A stretch of 64,000 bases of DNA from JAFDWR01 sp038216655 (GTDB taxonomy: Bacteria; Armatimonadota; Fimbriimonadia; Fimbriimonadales; Fimbriimonadaceae), in assembly GCA_038216655.1 (NCBI GenBank), contig JBBQPZ010000003.1, positions 62,001-126,000 on the forward strand. The letters are read 5' to 3'. Both the position numbers and the translations under genes were made by a program. This document shows, in pieces, positions 24,141 to 32,423 of the stretch. Position 1 is the stretch's first letter, and each line of letters begins with the position of its first letter. The notes under the pieces were generated by a model. That model had not been told where the DNA came from and ran no database searches. It saw nothing but the letters and a program-made list of their open reading frames with translations.

Positions 24141-25391
24141 TTAATGGCGGATTTTTGCCCAGTATTTTGCAAAGTTGAATGTTGGGCTGTTGAGCGTGGT
24201 ATGGCAGGTAACGCACGTGCTCTCGGTGACTTTCGGAAGTCGGAATTTGGGGGACCGCGCATGGGCTTTAGCCGGGCCGTGGCAGCTTTCGCAGCTCACG
24301 AAGGCGAGCTGAGGGTTCAGGGCTCGTGAACGGAATCCGTTCAGGCTGGACAGACCTGTCACATGGCACCCAACGCAATCCGGATCGCGGGATTGCCGTC
24401 CCTTTTCGAGGGTCGACAACGCGTGGGCATGGGCGCTGAGCTTCCAGACCTTGCCCGCTTGGGCATGGCAAGCGACGCAAGACGCGGCACCGGCATAGGC
24501 GGGGCCATCGCGACGCGGCAACTTATCGAGTAGGCCCTCCAAAGCGACACGCTGAAGGTACGTATCGAACACCCGTGAAACCGTGGGATCGTCAGGGAAC
24601 GCGGGAGTAAGGCGAAGTGCGGTGTAGCCGGTGAACGCCCTCCCCGACCAAGTCAGCCGCACGATGCTCTTCCCGTGCTCGCCCACGGTGGCGAGGACGG
24701 TTGTTCCGATGCGCTCCATCTTGTCGGGGGCGTCGCTGGTTGAGCGGTATTGGATGAGGGCGAGCTTGGGAAACTTCCGGGCGAGACGTCGGGCCTCGTT
24801 CTGGTCTCCTTGCAGGATCAGAATGGGTGTCTTGTCCCCGCCGTCCGCCGCTTGGAGCAGCCCTTCTACCGCCTGATCGAGTGCGATTGGCTGGCCGCGT
24901 AGTGTCAGGGCAACGGTGTCGGCGTCCTTGGATGCCGCGCCGATCAGGAACGGACCCTTGACGACTTGAAGGGGAAGCGAAGAACCGCCGACGCTCGCTG
25001 TGGTCAATCGATTTCCTGACAGGGACTGCAGAGAGAGCGCCATGCCGGGGCCGAGCCGGGCGTCGGCGGGGCCGTAATTGATGGCGGTTGCATCCATGTT
25101 TCTCAGCACCTGCGCCATGGTTTCGGCCTTCAATTCGTCTTGGCGGGACGTGCCTGTCGCGAAGAAGCCGTTGTCGAGTACGACGGTTCGGTCGGCAAAC
25201 GCGAGTTGGCGGGTCGCGGTGGCGCGGCGACGGACGCCGCCGGACATGGGCTCTGTGCAGCCGCACGGGGAGAGGTAGCCGTCGGTGTCTCCCCCGAGGA
25301 TCACTGCCCAGGGCTTCTCGGCGGGGTCGGAATGCCGCAATGCCGCGAACCCGAGCGAGGCGAGTCCGATGGCCAGCGCCGCGAGCTTCAT
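24141..25391 (-). CDS. Nucleotidase-like tetrahaem cytochrome c
   Basis: This is a 416-residue exported protein with a short signal peptide (MKLAALAIGLASLGFAAL). Residues 25-290 resemble the UshA-type phosphoesterase fold, starting GGDTDGYLSPCGCTEPMSGG, but the metal-binding motifs of active nucleotidases are not obvious. The last 110 residues hold four haem-binding motifs, CVACH, CVGCH, CESCH and CVTCH, in the manner of cytochrome c554. The pairing of such a protein with a DUF1573 protein upstream (4-base overlap) suggests an extracytoplasmic electron-transfer or sulfur/nitrogen-compound system. Confidence 0.85.
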   Translation of the reverse strand: MKLAALAIGLASLGFAALRHSDPAEKPWAVILGGDTDGYLSPCGCTEPMSGGVRRRATATRQLAFADRTVVLDNGFFATGTSRQDELKAETMAQVLRNMDATAINYGPADARLGPGMALSLQSLSGNRLTTASVGGSSLPLQVVKGPFLIGAASKDADTVALTLRGQPIALDQAVEGLLQAADGGDKTPILILQGDQNEARRLARKFPKLALIQYRSTSDAPDKMERIGTTVLATVGEHGKSIVRLTWSGRAFTGYTALRLTPAFPDDPTVSRVFDTYLQRVALEGLLDKLPRRDGPAYAGAASCVACHAQAGKVWKLSAHAHALSTLEKGRQSRDPDCVGCHVTGLSSLNGFRSRALNPQLAFVSCESCHGPAKAHARSPKFRLPKVTESTCVTCHTTLNSPTFNFAKYWAKIRH

Positions 25392-26983
25392 CGAATGACG
25401 GCCTGAATGGGAACCTTCACCACGGGTTGGTTGGGGTCATCCGTCTTGACGGTCAAGATCGCATTGAAGAACCCGACGGGGGCACCGCCGAGGTACTTGA
25501 CCTCGACCTTATACTCGCCAACTCCGTGGGGGGTCGAGCCGATCGCTTTGACGTAGGGGCTATCGCTGGTCATCGACAGGATCTGGAATGCTCGCCCTGG
25601 CTGACTGAGAAGGAACGATGTGGTGTACGGGGACGATACTTCGCCGAAGAACACCTGTCCGGGAAGCGCCGCGATCCCACGTTGAACCGTCTGGCTCGTC
25701 CGAACCCGCCCGAACGCCTTGTCGTCGGTATCGACCTCAAGGCTCAACGCGCTGCGCCCCACGATTCCGCTGGGATTGATCGTCAAGGTCAGCTTGGTTC
25801 CTTGGCGGAGCTTGGCTCCTTCTTTCATGGCGGGGTCGGCCAACTCTCCCTTCCATGGGGCGATCGTTACGGTGCCCGGGATTCCCATCACCCTCGCGGC
25901 GGTCGCTTTGATGGGCCGGTCCGCCGCAGAGAAAAGATACGCGGTGAGTGTCGTCGGCCCGTTGGCGACCATTTTCACTTCGGGGGCATCGAAGATCAGG
26001 CGATAGCGCGGTTGCACTCGAATCGTGAACGGCATGACTCGGACCGGCACGTCGATGTCGTTAGTGAACACCGCGATGCGATGGTGAAGTTCGCCGGAGT
26101 AGTTGGTCGAGTCCATGCGGGCATGGATCACGAAGCTGGTTCCGGGCTGAATCACCTCGCCGGGAAGGACGGTGTAGCAGGTGCAGTCCGGCACGATCCG
26201 GTAGGTCAGCGGCGCATTCCCCGTGTTGGTGAGCTGAAAGTTGAAGGCGTACTGGTCGCCTTGGGTGATGTCTCCGCCATCGAAGGAGAGCGGGTCCATG
26301 ACCGCATGGGGGCGGGCTGAGGTCACGCGCTGCCTCTTGTCGATCCGGCCGCGAAGTTCGTCGATAGCTTTGAGGTTCGCCTTCGCGGCGTTCCCCTCGT
26401 AACCCATCATGTTCTCGCGCTCGGTGGGCAGGTCGGACCGTCCCATGAAGGTGCCGATGTAGGGCGACTCGGCGAGGCCGTAGTAAACGCCGACTCCGTG
26501 GGCGATCTCGTTGTAGACCTCGGTCGGACGGGACCGTACCGCCGGTTCGCCGCGGGTGAGGCCGATCACGACCTCGAGTCTGGGTTTGGCAGGGTTGTCA
26601 CCGAAGAGCGCGGCGTATCCGGCGCGGATGCCGGTCTCCGGGTTCAGGGCGAGTTCCTTTTCAAAGCTGAATTTCAGCACGCCGCCCTTGGCGACGATCT
26701 TGGGGTGGATCAGCGCATTGAAATTCGCCCACATCTGGAGCGCACGATCTCGGGCCGCCAGGAACTGCGGCCGATCTGCGGCGGGGACGTTGTGGTCGTC
26801 CCACTCGATGGTGAGCTCGCCCGTCGGAGTGAAGGCCAGCGCCTTTCTCGCGCCTTCGAAGTCCCCTTTCTGTAGGGCGTCGGTGACGGTAAGGACTTCC
26901 CGCTGAAACTCGGTGCTCACGCCCGGGTTCAGGGTTGGGCCAAAGAGGGGTGCGATCGCGGCGGCCGCGAGGAGAGCAAGCAT
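25388..26983 (-). CDS. DUF1573-containing exported protein
   Basis: This is a 531-residue protein with an N-terminal signal (MLALLAAAAIAPLFGP). The middle (about 235-330) matches the DUF1573 Ig-like domain: FQLTNTGNAPLTYRIVPDCTCY, the usual Cys-x-Cys signature. A second, less clear repeat of the same kind follows (about 420-525, with VKTDDPNQP near the end). The first 220 residues are not recognised. It is translationally coupled to the cytochrome gene, so the two probably act together outside the membrane. Confidence 0.82.
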   Translation of the reverse strand: MLALLAAAAIAPLFGPTLNPGVSTEFQREVLTVTDALQKGDFEGARKALAFTPTGELTIEWDDHNVPAADRPQFLAARDRALQMWANFNALIHPKIVAKGGVLKFSFEKELALNPETGIRAGYAALFGDNPAKPRLEVVIGLTRGEPAVRSRPTEVYNEIAHGVGVYYGLAESPYIGTFMGRSDLPTERENMMGYEGNAAKANLKAIDELRGRIDKRQRVTSARPHAVMDPLSFDGGDITQGDQYAFNFQLTNTGNAPLTYRIVPDCTCYTVLPGEVIQPGTSFVIHARMDSTNYSGELHHRIAVFTNDIDVPVRVMPFTIRVQPRYRLIFDAPEVKMVANGPTTLTAYLFSAADRPIKATAARVMGIPGTVTIAPWKGELADPAMKEGAKLRQGTKLTLTINPSGIVGRSALSLEVDTDDKAFGRVRTSQTVQRGIAALPGQVFFGEVSSPYTTSFLLSQPGRAFQILSMTSDSPYVKAIGSTPHGVGEYKVEVKYLGGAPVGFFNAILTVKTDDPNQPVVKVPIQAVIR

Positions 26984-27151
26984 CTTCCCTATCTTACGTC
27001 GTCAGATGGGCGAATGCGCCCGGCGGAGCGGTTTAGTGGTCCTTGGGCGGGGTGCGCCGGTTTTTGCGGGGGTTCGAGTACTTCAGCGTTTCGTGTTGGG
27101 CATCGACTCGCGCATTCTTTGGGGGGCCCTTGCAGCCCACGCGCTGAACCG

Positions 27152-27532
27152 CTACTGCCGGCGCAGAAAAATCTTAGTTCCGTGCGTATCCATGCGAAGT
27201 CCATCCTTATCAATGTGCGCCACTACGGATTCGGGGACTGCCAGTTTGCCAGCGGGCCCGATTTCAAAATTCAAAGTTAAGCTGTCATCCTTTCGCGTCC
27301 AGGTGCCGCTGAAGCCCGACATCATGTCGTACCAGTTCCACCTTCCGCCTTTAAGAATCTCCAAGGAGCGAACGTTGTGGGTTTGCTTGGTGATCTCTGA
27401 TTCCTCTGAATATTTCCCTTCGACGGCTATTTGGGCTGGCTCCGATTTTTTGGCTTTGGAACAGCCGCCAAGACAGAGAAGCGCGGTAAGCGAGGCGAAA
27501 TAGATTAGCCGTCTTCTCCGCGGACGTTGCAT
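27152..27532 (-). CDS. Small lipoprotein, function unknown
   Basis: This is a 126-residue protein with a type II signal peptide: a basic start (MQRPRRRRLIYF), a hydrophobic core and the lipobox LGGC at about residues 21-24. The mature part, about 100 residues, contains LEILKGGRWNWYDMMSGFSG and TWTRKDDSLTLNFE, consistent with a small beta-barrel or lipocalin-like fold that measures or binds a ligand. No family is recognised. It is monocistronic, with gene-free DNA on both sides. Confidence 0.72.
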   Translation of the reverse strand: MQRPRRRRLIYFASLTALLCLGGCSKAKKSEPAQIAVEGKYSEESEITKQTHNVRSLEILKGGRWNWYDMMSGFSGTWTRKDDSLTLNFEIGPAGKLAVPESVVAHIDKDGLRMDTHGTKIFLRRQ

Positions 27533-27719
27533 GAAATCAGCTTAGCTCAGAGAGGTTGGTCTGTGGACTTTTAGTGCTGATGATGGACTCCCCCTTAGGG
27601 TCAGCGTCATAAGCACTCCGTTTTGTGTCTTGCTCACAGCGTCCCGCAGTTCGTGGTTCCTGCTTACTTGCTCTCTGTAGGCTTGGAAGTCAACTGGCTT
27701 CGGAGATGAGTTTCGGAAA

Positions 27720-27813
27720 CGCAGGTTGTAAAGCCTGCGCCACCAGGGTTGGGCAGCGGTTGGCCCCCACCCAGCCTCCCCCCGAGGCGGGGGAGGAGCC
27801 GGGTATCCGCTGC
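27720..27813. repeat. Cluster of nested palindromes in gene-free DNA
   Basis: Three inverted repeats lie together: CGCAGG...CCTGCG (27720-27739), GCAGCGG...CCGCTGC (27753-27813) and, inside that, CCTCCCCC...GGGGGAGG (27775-27796). The last resembles the GC-rich palindrome inside the HAD gene near 15345. An open reverse frame over this region (27542-27898) reads through the repeats and has no family match. The gene-free stretch runs from 27533 to 27942. Confidence 0.6.
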
Positions 27814-27942
27814 GAACCAGTGGTAGTTCCAACGCACAGCTTGCCGGGAAGAAATTGTACGTTCTCAAGTCCATCCAATCTCGGCCAAGCCGTGGCACCC
27901 CGTTCGCAGAATTTGAGATTCGAAGGATGAGAGTTGAATGAG

Positions 27943-29059
27943 CTACTCCACGAACGCGTCTTCGGCCGGGGCTTGTCTTAGGTAGGCCTCAATGAATCCG
28001 TCTATCTCGCCGTCCATGACGCCGGTGACGTTGCCGGTCTCGTAGGCGGTACGGTGGTCTTTGACCATGGTGTAGGGCTGCATCACGTAAGAGCGGATCT
28101 GGCGGCCCCACTCGGCGGGGCCGGTGTCGCCTCGTAGTGCCCTGAGTTGTCCTTCGGCTCGCTTACGCTCGACCTCTGCGACGCGAGCGAGGAGCACGAC
28201 CATCGCGGTGGCGCGGTTGGCGTGCTGGCTTCGCTCGTTCTGGCAGTTGACCACGATCCCGGTGGGGAGATGGGTGATGCGGACGGCGGACTCGGTCTTA
28301 TTAACGTGCTGACCGCCCGCGCCACCCGCTCTCAGGGTCTCGACTTTCAGGTCGTCGGGATCGATCGTCACTTCGTTTGCGTCGATCTCGGGCAGCACCT
28401 CTACTTTCACGAAGGAGGTGTGCCGCCGGGCTGCGGAGTCGAAGGGGGAGATGCGGACGAGGCGATGGACTCCATTCTCCGCTTTGAGGTAGCCGTAGGC
28501 GTTTTCGCCGGAGACGAGCATCGAGACGGTTCGGTAGCCGGTGACATCGCCCTCGGTTTCGCCGAGGATCTCGACTTTGAAGCCGTGGGCGCTTGCCCAG
28601 CGGGTGTACATCCGGTAGAGCATCGCCGCCCAGTCGCACGCCTCGGTGCCCCCGGCTCCGGCGTTGATATCGACGACGGCGTTGCGGCCATCGTGTTCGC
28701 CGTTCAAAAGGGTGCGCAGTTCATAGGCGTCGAGTTCCTTGAGGAATTCGAGGGCCATCGCGTCAACCTCTTGCTCGAGCTCATCGATCGGCTCCTCTTT
28801 GAGCATCTCGTAGTTCTCGGCGATCTCACGCTCTTTCTTGGCGAGGGTGTCGAGAGGCTGGAGGATTCCTTTGAGGCGCGACAGCTTACGGTGGACCTGA
28901 TTCGCGGTGGACGCGTCGTTCCAAAAATCCGGCTCGGCGGACTGCTCTTCTAGCTGCTTGATTTCCGACAAAAGACGAGGGCCGTCAAAGATGCCCCCTA
29001 ATAGCGTCGAGTCTCGATCGAGACTTGGACAGCGCTTCTTGCTGATCGAGGTTCAGCAT
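27943..29059 (-). CDS. prfB: Peptide chain release factor 2, programmed +1 frameshift
   Basis: RF2 releases the peptide at UGA and UAA codons. The gene is in two frames. The first, ATG at 29059, encodes 24 residues (MLNLDQQEALSKSRSRLDAI, then RGHL) and runs into an in-frame TGA at 28987-28985; a +1 shift at CTT gives the second frame, 28986 down to 27943, for about 371 residues in all. The GGQ catalytic motif is intact (GGAGGQHVNKTESAVR). An SPF-type recognition motif is expected near the middle; the VRISPFDSA segment fits it. The TTG at 28971 could be misread as the start if the frameshift is missed. Confidence 0.95.
28984..28999 (-). promoter_or_regulatory. prfB programmed frameshift site
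   Basis: On the coding strand the sequence is AGGGGGCATCTTTGAC. AGGGGG acts as an internal Shine-Dalgarno, three bases before CTT; then comes TGA followed by C, the weak stop context. The E. coli site differs only in the CAT spacer (TAT). Low RF2 lets the ribosome slip forward, so RF2 controls its own level. Confidence 0.96.
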
Positions 29060-29196
29060 GCCGAATACTGTACCTACTCGCATGCCCGGGCGACACGGAC
29101 TGATCAAGAAAAGGGGGGCACCAGGTGGCAGTCTTGCGAGAATTCTGCTAGTATGCGAACGGTGGCGGGGCCTTCGCGCGTCCGCATATAGATCTT

Positions 29197-30897
29197 ATGA
29201 ATTGCACTAGCTCTCTGTCGCATCGCCTGGTTGGTTTGGCGCTCATGTCCGTCCTGGCGACGGGTATGGCGTTCTCGCAGTCCAGCAACATCTTCGTCCC
29301 TTCGTCGAGCAAGGCCAAGGCCGGGCGCTTCGCCCACACTGACTACGTCAAGTGGACAGGCCCGTGGAATCACCACAGCGTCGACGAGTACGACCCCGAA
29401 ACCAATCCGCACGGCACGATCCAGCCCCATGCGATCGCGGGTTTCCACCCGGCCGATATCCATGCGGCCTACAAGATTCCTATGGGTCGGGGATCCAACG
29501 CGATCGCGATCATTGACGCGTTCCACTATCCGACCGCGCTTGCCGACTTCAATTTCTTCGCGAACCAGTTCGGTCTTCCGACTGAGCCTTCAAGCGATCC
29601 CCTCGCCAACTCGAACCAGGTTTTCCAGGTCGTTTACGCGAGCGGCTCTCAGCCGACCGTCGACACGGGTTGGAACGGAGAAGAGGCGCTCGACATCGAG
29701 TGGGCGCACGCGATGGCACCAAACGCCAAGATCTACTTGGTCGAAGCCACCACGAACGGATTTAACGATCTGTTCCAGGGCATCACGGTCGGTGCGAACC
29801 TTCCCGGCGTTAAGCAGGTTTCGATGAGCTTCGGCGGCGGTGAGGGCTCGACGTCTCAGCAGTTCTGGGACCCGGCGTTCCAGCATGCAGGGGTGGCCTA
29901 CTTCGCTTCGACCGGTGACACCGGTTCCGAGCGTAGCTTCCCTGCCCTCTCGCCTTTCGTTGTCGCGGTCGGCGGAACTTCCCTCTTCATGAGCGGCAGC
30001 AATGTGACGAACGAGACGGCTTGGGCTGATGGCGGCGGAGGCCCGAGCGCCTTCGTTCCCCGACCGGCCTATCAGAGCGTGGTTGCCGGCTTCGTCGGCT
30101 CCAAGCGCGGCGCGCCGGACATCTCCGCGGTCGCCGATCCTGGTACCGGTGTTGCGTTCTATATCAATGGTAGCTGGGGCGTCGTGGGCGGCACGAGCGT
30201 GTCCTGCCCGGTCTGCGCAGGCATTGCCAACTCTCGCGGCTCGTTCCTTGCGAGCGGCACGGCGGAACTGAATCGCATCTACGCGAACTATCAAACGATC
30301 CGCTATCGCGACATCACCAGTGGCAGCAACGGCTTCCCGGCGGGCGGCGGTTACGATTTCGCTACGGGCATTGGCGTTCCGAACGGACTGTATCCGACCG
30401 GTGGCGGTGGCACGACCTTGAACCCGATCTCGGTGAACCCGTTTACGGGCTCTTACGTTGATGGTGACGAGACTTCGCTAGCCTCGCTGGACAACAACCT
30501 CTACGCAATCTCCTCACAGTCGTTCGCTCGACTCGGGCAGGTTAGCGCGGCGGAAGTTAGCTTCACGATTCCGCCCGATCCGGGTGGATTCGCCCTCGAC
30601 ACGCTGGGTATCAAGATGACTCAGGACGGAGTTACGGGAGCGACCACTTCGGTCTTCCTTTACAACTGGCAGAACGCCCGTTACGAACTGAAGGCTTCCG
30701 CCCCGCTGAAGACGGCGATGACGGCAGCCGTGTGTAATTTCAACGCGTTCTCGCCTTACGTCGACGCTTCGGGCAACGTGAAGGTTCTCGTCCGCGCCAT
30801 CAACCCGGTTCGCGCTCCTCGCGGTTCCGCCGGTGGCCCAGTTCCGTTCACGTTCCAGTTGGACCTGTGCCAACTGATCTACACCTACAAGTCGTAA
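29197..30897 (+). CDS. S53-family (sedolisin-like) exported peptidase
   Basis: This is a 566-residue serine-carboxyl peptidase. The signal peptide ends near residue 27 (AFSQ). The catalytic Glu and Asp are in GEEALDIEW (Glu162 or 163, Asp166) and the nucleophile Ser334 is in GGTSVSCP, matching the SGTSxxxP family motif. SFGGGEGS and the metal-site region PDISAVADPGTGVAFY are also recognisable. No long propeptide is present: only about 70 residues lie before the catalytic domain, whereas classical sedolisins have one of about 180. A C-terminal domain of about 160 residues may bind a surface partner. A strong terminator follows. Confidence 0.87.
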   Translation: MNCTSSLSHRLVGLALMSVLATGMAFSQSSNIFVPSSSKAKAGRFAHTDYVKWTGPWNHHSVDEYDPETNPHGTIQPHAIAGFHPADIHAAYKIPMGRGSNAIAIIDAFHYPTALADFNFFANQFGLPTEPSSDPLANSNQVFQVVYASGSQPTVDTGWNGEEALDIEWAHAMAPNAKIYLVEATTNGFNDLFQGITVGANLPGVKQVSMSFGGGEGSTSQQFWDPAFQHAGVAYFASTGDTGSERSFPALSPFVVAVGGTSLFMSGSNVTNETAWADGGGGPSAFVPRPAYQSVVAGFVGSKRGAPDISAVADPGTGVAFYINGSWGVVGGTSVSCPVCAGIANSRGSFLASGTAELNRIYANYQTIRYRDITSGSNGFPAGGGYDFATGIGVPNGLYPTGGGGTTLNPISVNPFTGSYVDGDETSLASLDNNLYAISSQSFARLGQVSAAEVSFTIPPDPGGFALDTLGIKMTQDGVTGATTSVFLYNWQNARYELKASAPLKTAMTAAVCNFNAFSPYVDASGNVKVLVRAINPVRAPRGSAGGPVPFTFQLDLCQLIYTYKS

Positions 30898-30913
30898 CAT
30901 TCGACACGACCAA

Positions 30914-30947
30914 GCCCCTCTCGCCGTTGGCGAGAGGGGCTTTTCTT
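30914..30947 (+). terminator. Rho-independent terminator after the sedolisin gene
   Basis: GCCCCTCTCGCC (30914-30925) pairs perfectly with GGCGAGAGGGGC (30929-30940) across a three-base loop, followed by TTTTCTTTG. It also shields the convergent fliT-like gene. Confidence 0.92.
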
Positions 30948-30952
30948 TGTTT

Positions 30953-31282
30953 CTAGAGGTTGATGTCGGACCGGCTTGAGCGATTCCTGGTTCCGCCGTA
31001 AGCGGCCGCGGCGCGGGATTGGGTGCGACCCTCGCGAAGGTCTGTTCCGAGGGAAGCTTGGCGTCTGGCGAGGTCCTCGATAAGCCGGTGTTCGATCCCG
31101 GCGATCTGGTGATGGCTTTGAATGGGGAGGTTGCCTTGCGCGACGATCTCATCGACGATGGTCTGGCGAATCCGCATGAGCGATTCGATTTCGGTCCAGT
31201 CCTCACGGGCTACCGCGGATTCGATCTCCAGGGTGGTTACGACGAGCCGCTCGACCGGGTCCGGAGACCATTTAGGCGGCAA
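30953..31282 (-). CDS. Small helical protein downstream of fliS (FliT-like by position)
   Basis: This is a protein of about 109 residues if the TTG at 31282 is used, which overlaps the end of fliS by 11 bases. No ATG is available in a suitable place, so the start is uncertain. The body is mainly helical (VERLVVTTLEIESAVAREDW, then a second helix RIRQTIVDEIVAQ), with a basic C-terminus. The usual partner after fliS is fliT, an export chaperone for the FliD cap; sequence similarity is too weak to be sure. Confidence 0.5.
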   Translation of the reverse strand: MPPKWSPDPVERLVVTTLEIESAVAREDWTEIESLMRIRQTIVDEIVAQGNLPIQSHHQIAGIEHRLIEDLARRQASLGTDLREGRTQSRAAAAYGGTRNRSSRSDINL

Positions 31283-31673
31283 GTGTTTGACCTGCCTGAA
31301 TCTGGCCCTTTTCGATCGCGACCCAACTCTCACGAAGTTCGCTTAGGATGCGGATGCTGCGATCGATCGGCTCGACCTTGTCTTCCACGTTCGCGGAGAC
31401 CAGTTCGTTGTTAACGTAGACGTAGAGCCCGAACAGGTTCTTGGCGATCTCGCCTCCGTTCTGCATGTCGAGGCAGGACGTCAATTCTCTGACGATCTTT
31501 TGAGCCTGCTTGAGGCTCTTGTTTTGGCGCTCGATGTCGCGAAGCTTCATCGCATGCTTGCCGGCTTCCATAAAGCGAAGGGCACCATCGTAGAGCATGA
31601 TGACGAGCTGAAGTGGTGAAGCCCCGTTGACGGCGCCTTTTTGATATTCCTGAACGAATCTTCCGTTAGCCAA
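31272..31673 (-). CDS. fliS: Flagellin-specific chaperone FliS
   Basis: This is a 133-residue cytoplasmic chaperone that keeps flagellin unfolded for export. The family block LVIMLYDGALRFMEAGKHAM (about residues 23-42) and the later ELVSANVEDKVEPIDRSIRIL helix are diagnostic, and length is normal. It implies flagellar motility or a related export system, though no flagellin or FliD gene is in the window. Confidence 0.93.
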   Translation of the reverse strand: MANGRFVQEYQKGAVNGASPLQLVIMLYDGALRFMEAGKHAMKLRDIERQNKSLKQAQKIVRELTSCLDMQNGGEIAKNLFGLYVYVNNELVSANVEDKVEPIDRSIRILSELRESWVAIEKGQIQAGQTLAA

Positions 31674-31734
31674 AGGTTTCTCCCGGTAAAGGTCCCGGGA
31701 TAATTGTCGGAGCTTCCGGCTCAGACTTGACCGT

Positions 31735-32199
31735 CTATCGCTGCGATTTTGAACGATAGGCGAAAGTGCCGCCTGCGGCCAGCCCCACCGCGAGCAAGAG
31801 GATGAGGGGGGCGAGCCAGACGGCGAAGTCGCCGTACTCGGGCATCGGTCCCACTCCGGCGTAGGCGTCGCGAAACATGCCCTGTAGCCGAAGGAAGAGG
31901 AAGAGGGAAGCGGACATCATTCCGGCGATCCATCCGCAGACGCCGGCGAGGTCAAGGCGTCGGCCAACCCAGAACGAAGCGAGGAGCGCGGGCAGGGGCC
32001 CGATGAGGGCACTTAGGGCGAAGCTTTCGATTCGATGGGTGTCTTGAAAGAGCAGGAAAGACCACGCGCAGAGGAGGTAGGAGGCGACGGCGGCGATGCC
32101 AAAGGCGGTGCAGCCGGCAAGCATGAGGTCGTCCATCCCTTTTTTGGCGGGCACGGCGACCTCAAGTTTCTCGTCGGTCTTCAGTTCTTCAAATGCCAT
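31735..32199 (-). CDS. Four-helix inner membrane protein, unknown
   Basis: This is a 154-residue protein with four predicted membrane helices (about 27-50, 60-78, 85-103 and 128-148) joined by short loops and preceded by a charged N-terminal tail. It is not recognised. It sits upstream of fliS on the same strand with a 61-bp gap, but a link to flagella is not shown by the sequence. Confidence 0.7.
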   Translation of the reverse strand: MAFEELKTDEKLEVAVPAKKGMDDLMLAGCTAFGIAAVASYLLCAWSFLLFQDTHRIESFALSALIGPLPALLASFWVGRRLDLAGVCGWIAGMMSASLFLFLRLQGMFRDAYAGVGPMPEYGDFAVWLAPLILLLAVGLAAGGTFAYRSKSQR

Positions 32200-32423
32200 T
32201 CGTGGTTCTCATGGGAAAGGGACAACTTTTTGTAGAAGAGGTTGGGCGAAAACATACGTGTCCGAGGAGCGTGAAAGGTCCGGAAGGTTAAGTTTTTTCA
32301 GAAATATGACAATCAACTTGAGAGTTTTCGACCCAAACCCTAATGCAATCCCGCTAGACTTACCAGTATTGTATAAGTGGCACCTGGCTATAAATGCCGG
32401 GGGGTCATCACGGAGGAGGAAAT

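Noticed and set aside
27542..27898. Reverse-strand open frame of 118 codons
   Set aside because: It passes through a cluster of palindromic repeats, has no ribosome site and its Pro/Arg-rich product matches the repeats rather than a protein family.
32372..32400. Sigma-54-like promoter (TGGCAC...) before the lipoprotein gene
   Set aside because: The downstream TTGC element is missing at the required spacing.
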